A program made the translations under genes and the position numbers. Positions 1-7,611 of a stretch of DNA of 64,000 nucleotides are shown here, piece after piece. The notes beneath the pieces were generated by a model. That model worked only from the letters and a program-made list of their open reading frames with translations, was not told where the DNA came from and did no database searches. Within the stretch, counting starts at the first letter, position 1, and each line of letters starts with the position of its first letter. The DNA comes from Desulfobacterales bacterium. GTDB taxonomy: Bacteria > Desulfobacterota > Desulfobacteria > Desulfobacterales > JAFDDL01. The DNA is taken from the NCBI GenBank assembly GCA_034003325.1, contig JAVEYW010000019.1, forward strand, positions 1 through 64,000, in the 5' to 3' direction.

Positions 1-49
1 TTGATCTGCCATTTTTTATTCCAATAATTCGAACCGCATCACCTGACAT
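1..49 (-). CDS. 5' end of an unidentified gene, cut by the window edge
   Basis: An ATG at 49 reads leftward out of the window and is preceded by a strong Shine-Dalgarno sequence (GGAGGACAAATC before the ATG). Only about 16 codons are visible (MSGDAVRIIGIKNGR...), which is too little to name a family. It is the fourth gene of the leftward trxB-arsR cluster and starts about 70 bases after the preceding stop, so it is probably cotranscribed. Confidence 0.5.
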   Translation of the reverse strand, partial: MSGDAVRIIGIKNGRS

Positions 50-121
50 GATTTGTCCTCCATTCTGGGGCCTATCATGCCAGGATTTTTCCAGGCTGTG
101 AAGATGGGGTTTACCGGACGC

Positions 122-529
122 TTACCCTCTGCGGGACAAACCCAGCTTGTCGGCCAGCGACTTTTCATCCAATGGGCCGTGCGTTTTGATCAGCGTTTGC
201 GCTTCCGACTCCAGCTCCTCCAGCCAGTCTTCGAAAAGCACCAGCACATCGGGATCGGCAATGGCCAAAAGCTGTTCGGACCGCGCGACTTTATCCACCA
301 AGCTTTGGCACATCTGCGTTGGGTCGACACCTTCGCCCATGCACTCAGCCAGTCACAAATGCACCATGCCTGAAATCTTGTCGCCTTCGGATTGCCCGAT
401 GAGCGACATCAAAAACCGTTCGCGTGCGTCATTATCCAGGTCCTGCAAGAGCCTTCCCAGGACCTTGGTGATTTCCGACAGAGCCTCTTCAGGTGCCATG
501 TGGGAAATGATTTCAAAAAATTTGTCCAT
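122..529 (-). CDS. Small acidic protein, possibly one 135-residue selenoprotein read through an in-frame TGA
   Basis: Two short open frames, 529-353 (58 codons, MDKFFEIISHMAPEEAL...) and 340-122 (72 codons, MGEGVDPTQM...), lie in the same reading frame and are separated only by TGA at 355-353 plus four codons. Read through, they give one 135-residue acidic helical protein of no family I recognise. The second ATG has no clear ribosome binding site, which argues against an independent gene. A hairpin starts 9 bases after the TGA (343-315) and resembles a bacterial SECIS. A plain nonsense mutation or two coupled small genes are the alternatives. It lies directly downstream of arsR and trxB, so it probably shares their metal- or redox-responsive control. 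Confidence 0.5.
315..343 (-). promoter_or_regulatory. SECIS-like hairpin just after an in-frame UGA
   Basis: In the leftward transcript the UGA (355-353) is followed by 9 bases and then a nested stem: UGC, one bulged base, UGGG, CGA, apical loop AGGUG, UCG, one base, CCCA, two bases, GCA. The loop begins about 20 bases after the UGA. In E. coli fdhF the SECIS apical loop, which also contains AGGU, sits at a similar distance. Pairing was found by eye; whether it binds SelB is not known. Confidence 0.35.
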
Positions 530-553
530 ACGGTCGATCTACCCCCTTTTCCT

Positions 554-946
554 TCAAAACAGTTTTCTGCCGGCCAAAAGGTCCGTTGCCACATCGCTCA
601 GGATTTGCAGTACATTTAAGATCCTCGAATCCGCCAATTCGTAATAGACGAATGGACCCTCACGCTCTACCTTGACCATCAAGGAGCGCTTCAACTCTTT
701 CAGGTGATGCGACACCAGCGGTTGAGACAATTCAAGCTCCTCGACGATTGCGGATACCGATTTCCTGCCATTGCTGATGAGGACCAGTATCCTCAGTCGG
801 TTTCCATCGGATAGACACTTGGCCAGAAAGGCGGCGCTTTGGAGATGATCATTCGTCAACTCACATTTAGCCGCGAATCCGTCGTGGCGTGCTGCCAAGT
901 CCTGGCCCACATCGTCATTGGACGACTTGTTTTGCATTCTGTTCAT
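554..946 (-). CDS. ArsR/SmtB-family winged-helix repressor
   Basis: About 130 residues with a typical ArsR-family winged helix-turn-helix: a helix around residues 40-60 (AAFLAKCLSDGNRLRILVLI), a recognition helix containing ELSQPLVSHHLKELKR near 75-90, and a beta wing ending FVYYEL. Family members repress stress or metal-response operons and release DNA on binding a metal or on thiol oxidation. The C-terminus lacks an obvious CxxC metal site, so the signal is not evident. Start chosen at 946 (MNRMQNKS; 937 is the alternative), overlapping the 3' end of trxB by about 30 bases, which implies translational coupling. A palindrome upstream of trxB is the probable operator, giving autoregulation of the operon. 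Confidence 0.85.
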   Translation of the reverse strand: MNRMQNKSSNDDVGQDLAARHDGFAAKCELTNDHLQSAAFLAKCLSDGNRLRILVLISNGRKSVSAIVEELELSQPLVSHHLKELKRSLMVKVEREGPFVYYELADSRILNVLQILSDVATDLLAGRKLF

Positions 947-1910
947 CGCTGAAACCATCATGTTGACACGTCTGGCCGCCTTTGCGGGTTTCGACATAAT
1001 GCGCTGCCGCCAAGGCGGCCGTGCATCCGTCCGCGGCGGCGAGCACGATCTGATTGGCGTATTTTTGCCGAAGATCGCCCACTGCGAAAATGCCTGGAAT
1101 ATCAGTCTCGCATTTTTCATCCGTGATGACATAACCGGTGCGGTTGGTCTTGATCCCGGCGGGAACCAGCTGGTTGTTGGGAGCAAAACCGACGAAAATA
1201 AAAACACCCTCTGTTTCAATATTTCGCTGCGCACCGGTTTGCGTGTCCTTCAAGGCAATGTCACGGACACCGTCGCCGCCACCGTTGATGGAGGTGACGA
1301 CCGCATTGTATATGATTTCAATCCGTGGTTCCGCGAAAACCCGTTGCTGGAGGATGCGGCTACCGCGGAAAGCGTCCCGCCGATGGATGAGATAGACCTT
1401 GCGGGTGATCTTTGAGAGGTAAAGGGCATCCTCCAAAGCGGTGTCGCCCCCGCCCACGACCGCGACGGTTTTGTCACGGAAAAAGAAACCATCGCAGGTT
1501 GCGCAATAGGACACCCCTTTGCCGAAATTTTCGTCCTCGCCCGGGATGTTCAGCTTTCTTGCAGTGCCGCCGACGGCCAGAACGACCGCATGGGCCTTGA
1601 GCAGGGTGCCATCGGCCAGACGCACCGCATGATACTCGATCCCGGGCTCAGTGGCGATGACCTCTTTCTCGATCATTTCCAGCCCGTAATGCTTGGCGTG
1701 TTGCAAAAATTTATCACAAAGATCAAAGCCGCCTATTTCAATGAACCCCGGATAATTCTCAACTTCCTTGGTGATGGCAACCTGCCCACCCGGGACGCCT
1801 CGCTCGACCAACACGGTTTTGAGCGCCGCACGCATGGCATAAATCCCAGTGGTCAAACCGGCCGGGCCTCCGCCTAAAATGATCAAATCGTAGTGTTCGT
1901 TTCCAGCCAT
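915..1910 (-). CDS. trxB: Thioredoxin reductase
   Basis: A 331-residue flavoprotein disulfide reductase that uses NADPH to reduce thioredoxin in the cytoplasm. The FAD-binding GGGPAG is at residues 13-18, the redox-active CATC at 136-139, the NADPH-binding GGGDTA at 153-158, and the FAD-binding GVFIFVG...GIFAVGD region is near the C-terminus. Length matches the low-molecular-weight bacterial type. The start is preceded by AGGAAAAGGAGAC. It is the first gene of the leftward operon with arsR and the small proteins, which suggests redox or metal control rather than constitutive expression. Confidence 0.95.
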   Translation of the reverse strand: MAGNEHYDLIILGGGPAGLTTGIYAMRAALKTVLVERGVPGGQVAITKEVENYPGFIEIGGFDLCDKFLQHAKHYGLEMIEKEVIATEPGIEYHAVRLADGTLLKAHAVVLAVGGTARKLNIPGEDENFGKGVSYCATCDGFFFRDKTVAVVGGGDTALEDALYLSKITRKVYLIHRRDAFRGSRILQQRVFAEPRIEIIYNAVVTSINGGGDGVRDIALKDTQTGAQRNIETEGVFIFVGFAPNNQLVPAGIKTNRTGYVITDEKCETDIPGIFAVGDLRQKYANQIVLAAADGCTAALAAAHYVETRKGGQTCQHDGFSDEQNAKQVVQ

Positions 1911-2252
1911 GTCTCCTTTTCCTCTTAATAAAATCGATGCACGATATGAACCTCAACGCCGTTACCATGAACATATAAGTTGTCATTTATATGTTTATTT
2001 TAGTCCTTGTCAATAGCTTTTTCTTCAGGGGGAAATCCATATAAAAAGAAGATGATGCACACAGAAAGGATTTTCATTAACAAAACAAGGGGAATGGAAT
2101 TTTAGAGACCTGGGGTAGGATATCCCTGTGCTTGATATGCAAACGGGAATCGAGCCCGCATCCGTTCTCTGTTTCGGGAAAATGAAGAGAATCAATTTTC
2201 TCGCGGCTGACTTCGACGAAGCCTACTGGCGGGAGGATGCCAAGGCTGTACT
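1911..2252. other. Intergenic region between trxB and the DUF2894 gene
   Basis: About 340 bases. The trxB-proximal part holds the ArsR-type palindrome and the AT-rich promoter region. I see no convincing gene in the rest; a 71-codon rightward frame starting at 2128 overlaps the DUF2894 gene and has no ribosome binding site. Confidence 0.5.
1970..1995. promoter_or_regulatory. Palindromic candidate operator of the trxB-arsR operon
   Basis: AACATATAA (1970-1978) and TTATATGTT (1987-1995) form perfect 9-base inverted arms around an 8-base centre. The site is about 60 bases upstream of the trxB start. AT-rich inverted repeats of this size are typical ArsR/SmtB operators and an arsR gene lies in the operon. 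The link between the two is inferred. Confidence 0.5.
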
Positions 2253-3038
2253 TTACTTCGACCGAGATCGATTGCGCTTTTTATCTGTGCGGGGTTTAAT
2301 TTCCTCCCCCGCCTGTTCCAGCCACAGCAGCGTGTCGATATAGGAGACAAACCGGTTCAAATAGTTCGGCGATAACCGGCGCATGATAAAAAGGGAACGC
2401 GTCGCCAGCAGTTGCGAATTGAGAGGACCGGCATTCTCGGGGCGTTCCTTGATAGCCCGCGCGACCAACCGCTCCGAATTGAGCGTGGCCAGGGTCTTCT
2501 TGAAAAACCGAAATGGTTTCGACCCCGCTTCATTCGGGCTGCTTGAAGGGGCGTCTTCAAACGCCACGGCATGGCCGAGCGACTGAAGGACGTCCACTTC
2601 CTGCTGATATAGAAGATCATCAAACGCAAGCAGCGTCTTTTCCTTTTCCCATGCACGCGCGTTTTTTTCGATATGACGCGTCAATGCGAGAAGAAGCCCC
2701 TGACGATGCCGAAGACGAAGCCTTTCGACCAGCCGCCTGAACGCCTTGAAATTACTTTCTTCAAAAAGCCGTTGCAACTGTTGCGTTGCATCGGGATATG
2801 CTGAAGCGGCACGGGCCATGATATCCGCTGACTTTGCCTGCTCGCGGTCAAAGCGACTCTGATAGTCATCGAGGGCCGTCAGGGCTATTCGCGCGATTTG
2901 TTCTCTAACGTTGCCCTGCTTTTTCCCGGCTCTTTGCAATAGGGATGCGATATACCGCCATCGGGCCGGATCAAACCCATCGGCCCCCTTCTCTTTCAGC
3001 ACGGCAAGCCGGTGTCGAAGCAAATCGCACCGCTCCAT
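2253..3038 (-). CDS. DUF2894-family protein, last gene of a stator-like operon
   Basis: About 261 residues, highly charged and predicted helical, with no signal peptide and a basic C-terminus (KPRTDKKRNRSRSK), so probably cytoplasmic. It matches the DUF2894 proteins that in other proteobacteria accompany DUF3348, DUF802 and OmpA-family genes; the function is unknown. The ATG at 3038 overlaps the TGA of the preceding OmpA-like gene (TGATG), so the two are translationally coupled. A GTG three bases upstream is the alternative start. Family assignment rests on remembered gene order and sequence character, not on a search. Confidence 0.75.
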   Translation of the reverse strand: MERCDLLRHRLAVLKEKGADGFDPARWRYIASLLQRAGKKQGNVREQIARIALTALDDYQSRFDREQAKSADIMARAASAYPDATQQLQRLFEESNFKAFRRLVERLRLRHRQGLLLALTRHIEKNARAWEKEKTLLAFDDLLYQQEVDVLQSLGHAVAFEDAPSSSPNEAGSKPFRFFKKTLATLNSERLVARAIKERPENAGPLNSQLLATRSLFIMRRLSPNYLNRFVSYIDTLLWLEQAGEEIKPRTDKKRNRSRSK

Positions 3039-3676
3039 CACGGGGGATCTCCCGGTGTTTTGCCTCTCGGAACCGGCGCAATCTCCACGCGGCGATTTTG
3101 AGACCGCCCTTTTTCGTCCCGGTTCAAAGCCACGGGCTGATGCTCCCCAAAGGCGGCGGCAAACACCAGCGCCGCCGGCATGCCTTCTTCGATCAAGGCA
3201 CGGGTAACCGTCAGTGCGCGCTGAGCCGAAAGATCCCAGTTGTCGTCAAACCGGGAATTCCCGTCAAGAACGGGCAGGTCGTCGGTAAATCCGCTGATCA
3301 TCAACAGCTCATCTCGTTCGCCGAGATAGACGCGCAAGGGGGCAACCAGGGTTCGCAGCAACTCTCGGCCTTCCGGCTGCAATTGAGCGGAGTTCAACAG
3401 GAACAACACACTGCCGCTGATGCCGATCCGGCCGTCGCGCAACGTCACCCGCCCTTTCGCCAGCGGATCCGCCAGGGCGGTTTCCAACGCGATTCTGCGC
3501 TGTTCTTCCGCCTTTCGTTTTTCGATTTCGGCTTTGAGCGACTGGGAAAGGTTGACCTGGAACACCAGGGTCCATACCAAAAGAAGCACGAACACGCCCA
3601 CGACACCCGTCATGAGGTCTCCGAAAATCGCCCAGATGGGCGGCGTGTAAGCCGACTCTTCTTCTAGTTCTTCCAT
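3038..3676 (-). CDS. MotB/OmpA-like peptidoglycan-anchored channel subunit
   Basis: A 212-residue protein with one N-terminal membrane segment (residues about 14-36) carrying an aspartate in the sequence IFGDLMTGVVGVF. This resembles the proton-channel aspartate of MotB (ADFMTAMM). A short coiled linker follows, then an OmpA-like peptidoglycan-binding domain (about 90-205) with ISGFTDDLPV and a terminal NRRVEI. Topology is that of MotB, TolR and ZorB: inner-membrane ion channel plus cell-wall anchor. The start overlaps the end of the upstream MotA-like gene by 13 bases. It is therefore the B subunit of a stator-like pair; what the pair drives is unknown. Confidence 0.85.
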   Translation of the reverse strand: MEELEEESAYTPPIWAIFGDLMTGVVGVFVLLLVWTLVFQVNLSQSLKAEIEKRKAEEQRRIALETALADPLAKGRVTLRDGRIGISGSVLFLLNSAQLQPEGRELLRTLVAPLRVYLGERDELLMISGFTDDLPVLDGNSRFDDNWDLSAQRALTVTRALIEEGMPAALVFAAAFGEHQPVALNRDEKGRSQNRRVEIAPVPRGKTPGDPP

Positions 3677-5523
3677 TCGCTTGATTCCGGATTCACCGTG
3701 TGTCTGGGGCGAAGCTGCTGAAGCGCTTCGAATATTTCCTTCTGTGAGCGCATGCAGTGATCCACGATCTCACGTGCTTGCGCCACGTAATACCCCAACT
3801 GTTCATCGCTCCTGGCGGCCGTTTTATCCAAAGACGCCTCAATATTGACGAGGTTCTCCACCAGATTTTCATTAGTGTCCGTAAACACCTGGACAGCGGC
3901 GCCGAAGGCCTCCCCGAGACTTGCCATCTCCGCCGCACTGACGGCGAAACTCTCCGCTACCTTTGAAAAATTCGATGCCTCAGTTCCCACCTGTTCGGCA
4001 AACCGGCCGGCAATCTCTTCCAGCATGCGCCGGGATGAACCGATGAGCAGTTCGACGGCTTCCTGCTGCCGGTTCGAAGTCGATGCCAGGGCGCTTGAAA
4101 GCGTATCGATTTTCGTCAGAATGCCCCGGTGTTCTTCCAGAAAGCGATTGTCACGTTCAACGGTTTTTGCGGCTTCCTTGCGCAGTTGGCCAATGACCTC
4201 CGCGGCAGCGAGCGGAACCTCGGCCGCCGTTTTAATCAGACGATTCATCGGGGCTTCGATTTCTTTGGCGATCCTTTCCAGATGGGAGGCAAGCGTGTCT
4301 TCCAGCATTGACAGGCGCGCCACCGCCGCCTCACCGCGATGGTCTTCCGCCTCCCTGAGGGCGGATAATTCCGCTTTCAGCGACGCCGTGAGCGCATCCA
4401 TTCGATCGCCGTGTTGCGCAAGCCAAGCCGCTTCCGTCTTCATTCGCGCTTGAATCAGGTCTTCGGATGACGTCAACAGGCCGGCCACCTCCTGATGCAT
4501 TCGGGCAGTCAGGGTCAGGGCATTGGCGGATAGTTCCGCCACCGTTTCCTTTGACATCGCGGCAAACAGACCGGAAACTTCCTTGAGGGTTTCTGTGGCG
4601 GACCGCGTCAGAAGCCCGTGAACCCGCTGCGTCTCCGCTGAAAGGCCTGCCATGGCCGCTTGCAGAATCGGCTGCATGCGCTCACCCGCCAGCCGAATGC
4701 TTTCGCTGAGGTTTTCCTTATGGGATCGATCCACCGAAGCGGAAAGATCGGCATACATGGTTTTCACCGTGGCATGAAACATGTCCTGATTGGCAGCCAA
4801 CCGGTCCCCCAGTGAATCCAGCTTGTCCGTCATGGCAGCCATCTTCTCCACGACTTCAGGCAGCGCGCGCGTCTGACCTCGAATCGCCCGGAACGTCTCC
4901 CGCTGGTCATGGGCCAGAGAAAAATCCTGAAAGGCCGCTGCCGCTCGGGTATCCAGACAGCGGGTCGCCAGGATTCGATCGCGCCGGCTGAGTGTGGACA
5001 TCAGTCCCAACATGGCGGATGTCGCCACCCCCGCAACAGAGGTGCCGAATGCCAGACCGAGTCCTCGAATCGGTGCTGCGAGCCCTTCCCGAATCGCCTG
5101 AATTTCAGTCGCCCCCTCAAGGGCGCCGACCGCCCCTCTCAAGGTCTCCACCATGCCCACGAACGTCCCCAACAGCCCCAACATGACCAGAAGCCCGATT
5201 AAATAAGGGGTCAAAATGGGGGCCGGCAGCCCCACCCGCTCCCCTTCAATCCGCAGGCGGACAGAACTTCGAAGCGATGCATCGAGCGGATCGAGCCACG
5301 CATTCAGATCCGTGACCTTCTCCGCTATCGTGGCAAGGGCGCGCAACAGCGTGAATGTCGCACGGCGAAATTGAAACAGCTCGACCACACCGATGCTGTA
5401 GACACCCCCGATGACGAGGGTAACGATCAGTGCCAGGCCGTTCGTATCCACCATAACGGAACTGATCCAGCCGACGGCAGCGATCCCCAGCAAGAGAGCC
5501 ATCGTAAAAAGAAGTTTAGTCAC
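3664..5523 (-). CDS. MotA/TolQ/ExbB-like membrane protein with long coiled-coil tail (DUF802)
   Basis: A 619-residue protein from a GTG at 5523 that overlaps the stop of the DUF3348 gene (GTGACTAA); a TTG at 5586 is the alternative. Four hydrophobic segments lie in the first 185 residues. The third and fourth carry the MotA/TolQ/ExbB signature (LGLLGTFVGMVETL and AFGTSVAGVATSAMLGLM). The remaining 430 residues are a long heptad-rich cytoplasmic tail of the DUF802 type. This architecture is also found in ZorA of Zorya defence systems and in long-tailed stator proteins. With the adjacent MotB-like protein it should form an ion-driven inner-membrane motor. Confidence 0.85.
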   Translation of the reverse strand: MTKLLFTMALLLGIAAVGWISSVMVDTNGLALIVTLVIGGVYSIGVVELFQFRRATFTLLRALATIAEKVTDLNAWLDPLDASLRSSVRLRIEGERVGLPAPILTPYLIGLLVMLGLLGTFVGMVETLRGAVGALEGATEIQAIREGLAAPIRGLGLAFGTSVAGVATSAMLGLMSTLSRRDRILATRCLDTRAAAAFQDFSLAHDQRETFRAIRGQTRALPEVVEKMAAMTDKLDSLGDRLAANQDMFHATVKTMYADLSASVDRSHKENLSESIRLAGERMQPILQAAMAGLSAETQRVHGLLTRSATETLKEVSGLFAAMSKETVAELSANALTLTARMHQEVAGLLTSSEDLIQARMKTEAAWLAQHGDRMDALTASLKAELSALREAEDHRGEAAVARLSMLEDTLASHLERIAKEIEAPMNRLIKTAAEVPLAAAEVIGQLRKEAAKTVERDNRFLEEHRGILTKIDTLSSALASTSNRQQEAVELLIGSSRRMLEEIAGRFAEQVGTEASNFSKVAESFAVSAAEMASLGEAFGAAVQVFTDTNENLVENLVNIEASLDKTAARSDEQLGYYVAQAREIVDHCMRSQKEIFEALQQLRPRHTVNPESSEWKN

Positions 5524-6370
5524 AGTCCGGGCCTTTTTCCTGATCCAATAAGTGATCAGCAGCGCTTGTTTCCGAAAGCGACTCAATCATCCCCGACACC
5601 GGCTGCAATCGCACTTCAAGTTCCGCCAGCAGCAGCGCTCGCATATCGTTGCAAAAGAGCCCTATCCACCCATCCGGCTCGATCCACTGCGCCAAATCGG
5701 AGGCCGCCGGCGCTTTTGAAAGTGTCCGCCGATGTGCATCAAGGCCGCCCCCGAAGCGCCGTTCCAGCAGCTTTGGAATCACCGCAAAGAGTTCTTGCGT
5801 GCGGGGTAACAGCACCTCGCCGAGGGAGGCGTCCAGTGTCGAAAGCTGCGCCGATTGCGGGGATATACCGGAAATTTCAGCTCCGATATGGGACCGAAGC
5901 TGCCGAACCTTCATTTCAAGCTCTCTTTGACGCGCCGTGTAAAATTGCCGGTAAGGCTCAAACGCCGTAGCATGGGTTTGCGGGTTTCCGGGGCGTTTGA
6001 CTGCAAAAACCCCGGTCAACTGAAAATGGGCGTGAAGCCGCTCCGGCGTGGGCAGCCGGTCCTTTGGGTTCCCCGCCATCGGAATAAAACTCATGGCAAT
6101 GGCGCGCACCAAAGACCTGCGCGCCCTTAGAAAGGCTTCCGTAATCATCTTGGCGGCACCTGCGCTCGTTGCCGTCACGTCCGGCTTAAGCCCCGTCGCG
6201 GAAAGTTCCGCATGCACCTTTGAGAGCGACATCGAACCGGCCAACCCCACCAGGTTACCGAACCGGTCCGCAAAATAGCGACCGGGCGCCTCGATATCGG
6301 CGGGAATAAAGGCGGACAACAGGCGGACAAGCCTTGATCCGTTAAAAGATGGAATTGCCGGAGTATCCAT
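5516..6370 (-). CDS. DUF3348-family protein, first gene of the stator-like operon
   Basis: A 284-residue soluble protein without signal peptide or membrane segments, matching the DUF3348 family that co-occurs with DUF802, OmpA and DUF2894 genes. It is rich in arginine and helices and has a conserved N-terminal pattern (RLVRLLSAFIPADIE...YFADRFGNLVGL). Function unknown; a cytoplasmic partner of the MotA-like tail is one possibility. All four genes overlap or abut on the same strand, so they form one transcription unit starting upstream of 6370. Confidence 0.75.
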   Translation of the reverse strand: MDTPAIPSFNGSRLVRLLSAFIPADIEAPGRYFADRFGNLVGLAGSMSLSKVHAELSATGLKPDVTATSAGAAKMITEAFLRARRSLVRAIAMSFIPMAGNPKDRLPTPERLHAHFQLTGVFAVKRPGNPQTHATAFEPYRQFYTARQRELEMKVRQLRSHIGAEISGISPQSAQLSTLDASLGEVLLPRTQELFAVIPKLLERRFGGGLDAHRRTLSKAPAASDLAQWIEPDGWIGLFCNDMRALLLAELEVRLQPVSGMIESLSETSAADHLLDQEKGPDCD

Positions 6371-6572
6371 GAAATTTCAGCGCGTGCCTTTCAGGAGAAA
6401 AGGTTATGCGTCAAGCGGTTTCCCTTTTTAACTTTTCGTATGATTAAAGATAGTTCCACCACATATGCGTTCTAAACTCATTCCACGCACAATATATTGT
6501 GGCCATCCGTTACCATAACTCCTTGAGCATTTCAATTCTTAAATGACGGCAGGCGCAAGCGTATCAACCGGG

Positions 6573-6977
6573 CTATCCGAGCAGAATCGCCGCCATAATC
6601 GCACATACAATCCCGGCGCTGGTTTTCAGCGTGATGGCTTCGCCGAGAAAAATAACGGCCAGTAGCGCCGTGATCAACGGATAAAGCGCCGTCAGCGGCA
6701 CAACAATGCTGGCGGGTTTATATTTCAGGGCAACGATAAAGGTCACCGTTCCCACGCCCCATAGAATCCCGAAAAGATATCCCCACCCGTTAAAATGGCT
6801 GAACACGGACAAGAAATCTTTTCGAAACGACAAGCAGATAAGCAAAGCCACCGTCAGTGATCCGGCCGCCTCCAGCAAATAGGTGCTTATGGCCGTGGCT
6901 TCCTTTAACACCGCTTTGCCGATAAACGCGCCGATTCCCCACAGCAATAGGGTCAAAACAATAAACAGATCCGCCAT
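6573..6977 (-). CDS. EamA-type small membrane transporter
   Basis: A 134-residue hydrophobic protein made of one EamA (drug/metabolite transporter) unit with four to five membrane helices (ADLFIVLTLLLWGIGAFIGK at the start, GIVCAIMAAILLG at the end). Typical members have two such units, so this short form probably dimerises. The typical PLTALYPLITALLAVIFLGE stretch is present. Substrate unknown. It is divergent from the acylphosphatase gene with only about 95 bases between their starts. Confidence 0.8.
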   Translation of the reverse strand: MADLFIVLTLLLWGIGAFIGKAVLKEATAISTYLLEAAGSLTVALLICLSFRKDFLSVFSHFNGWGYLFGILWGVGTVTFIVALKYKPASIVVPLTALYPLITALLAVIFLGEAITLKTSAGIVCAIMAAILLG

Positions 6978-7072
6978 TGGTTTTTCCTTTTCAATCGGAT
7001 AATGTTAATATTGACTTTTATCATAAACGGACCCATCAAACTTGCAAGCACGTTGCGCTGGAGGGGATAAAA

Positions 7073-7357
7073 ATGGAAGAAACGGCAAGAGCGCATGTTA
7101 TTATAACCGGCCGCGTACAAGGGGTTTTTTTCAGGATGGAAACCAAACGCGCCGCCGATCGGATCGGTGTTTCCGGTTGGGTCCGCAACCGGCCCGAAGG
7201 AACGGTTGAGGCTGTTTTTGAAGGGGATAAGGAGAAGGTCGAAGCGGCTATAAATTGGTGCCGGGTTGGATCACCCGGATCTCAAGTAACCGATGTGGCC
7301 GTCACCTGGAAGCCGTTTGAAGGGACCCATGAACATTTTGAAGTCACTTATTTTTGA
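7073..7357 (+). CDS. acyP: Acylphosphatase
   Basis: A 94-residue protein that hydrolyses acyl phosphates such as acetyl phosphate or carbamoyl phosphate. The catalytic arginine lies in GRVQGVFFR (residues about 11-19) and the catalytic asparagine in GWVRNRPEG (about 34-42). The ATG at 7073 follows GGAGGGGATAAAA, and the resulting length fits the family. An in-frame upstream extension to 6977 has no ribosome binding site and would overlap the divergent gene. Confidence 0.93.
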   Translation: MEETARAHVIITGRVQGVFFRMETKRAADRIGVSGWVRNRPEGTVEAVFEGDKEKVEAAINWCRVGSPGSQVTDVAVTWKPFEGTHEHFEVTYF

Positions 7358-7611
7358 AGCACTCCCTTCGCATCGGAAAATCCGGTTGTCAGGCGACAAA
7401 ACCGGCGAATACGCCGCCGACACGACCATCAACGGGAGAATATCAAATTATAATACCGCCGCTGATAGTTTCGTGCCATAATGTATCAGAACCGTCCGAG
7501 CAGCAAATGCGGTGATAGGATATAGATTATTCGGCCCGTTTATTTCTCAATTCGCGTAAAATGCTTCGCTGTGCGAAAGCGTGCTCATTAAACAAGCAGA
7601 TGAGGAGTTGA

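Noticed and set aside
2128..2343. 71-codon rightward frame
   Set aside because: It overlaps the DUF2894 gene by about 90 bases, has no ribosome binding site and no recognisable fold.
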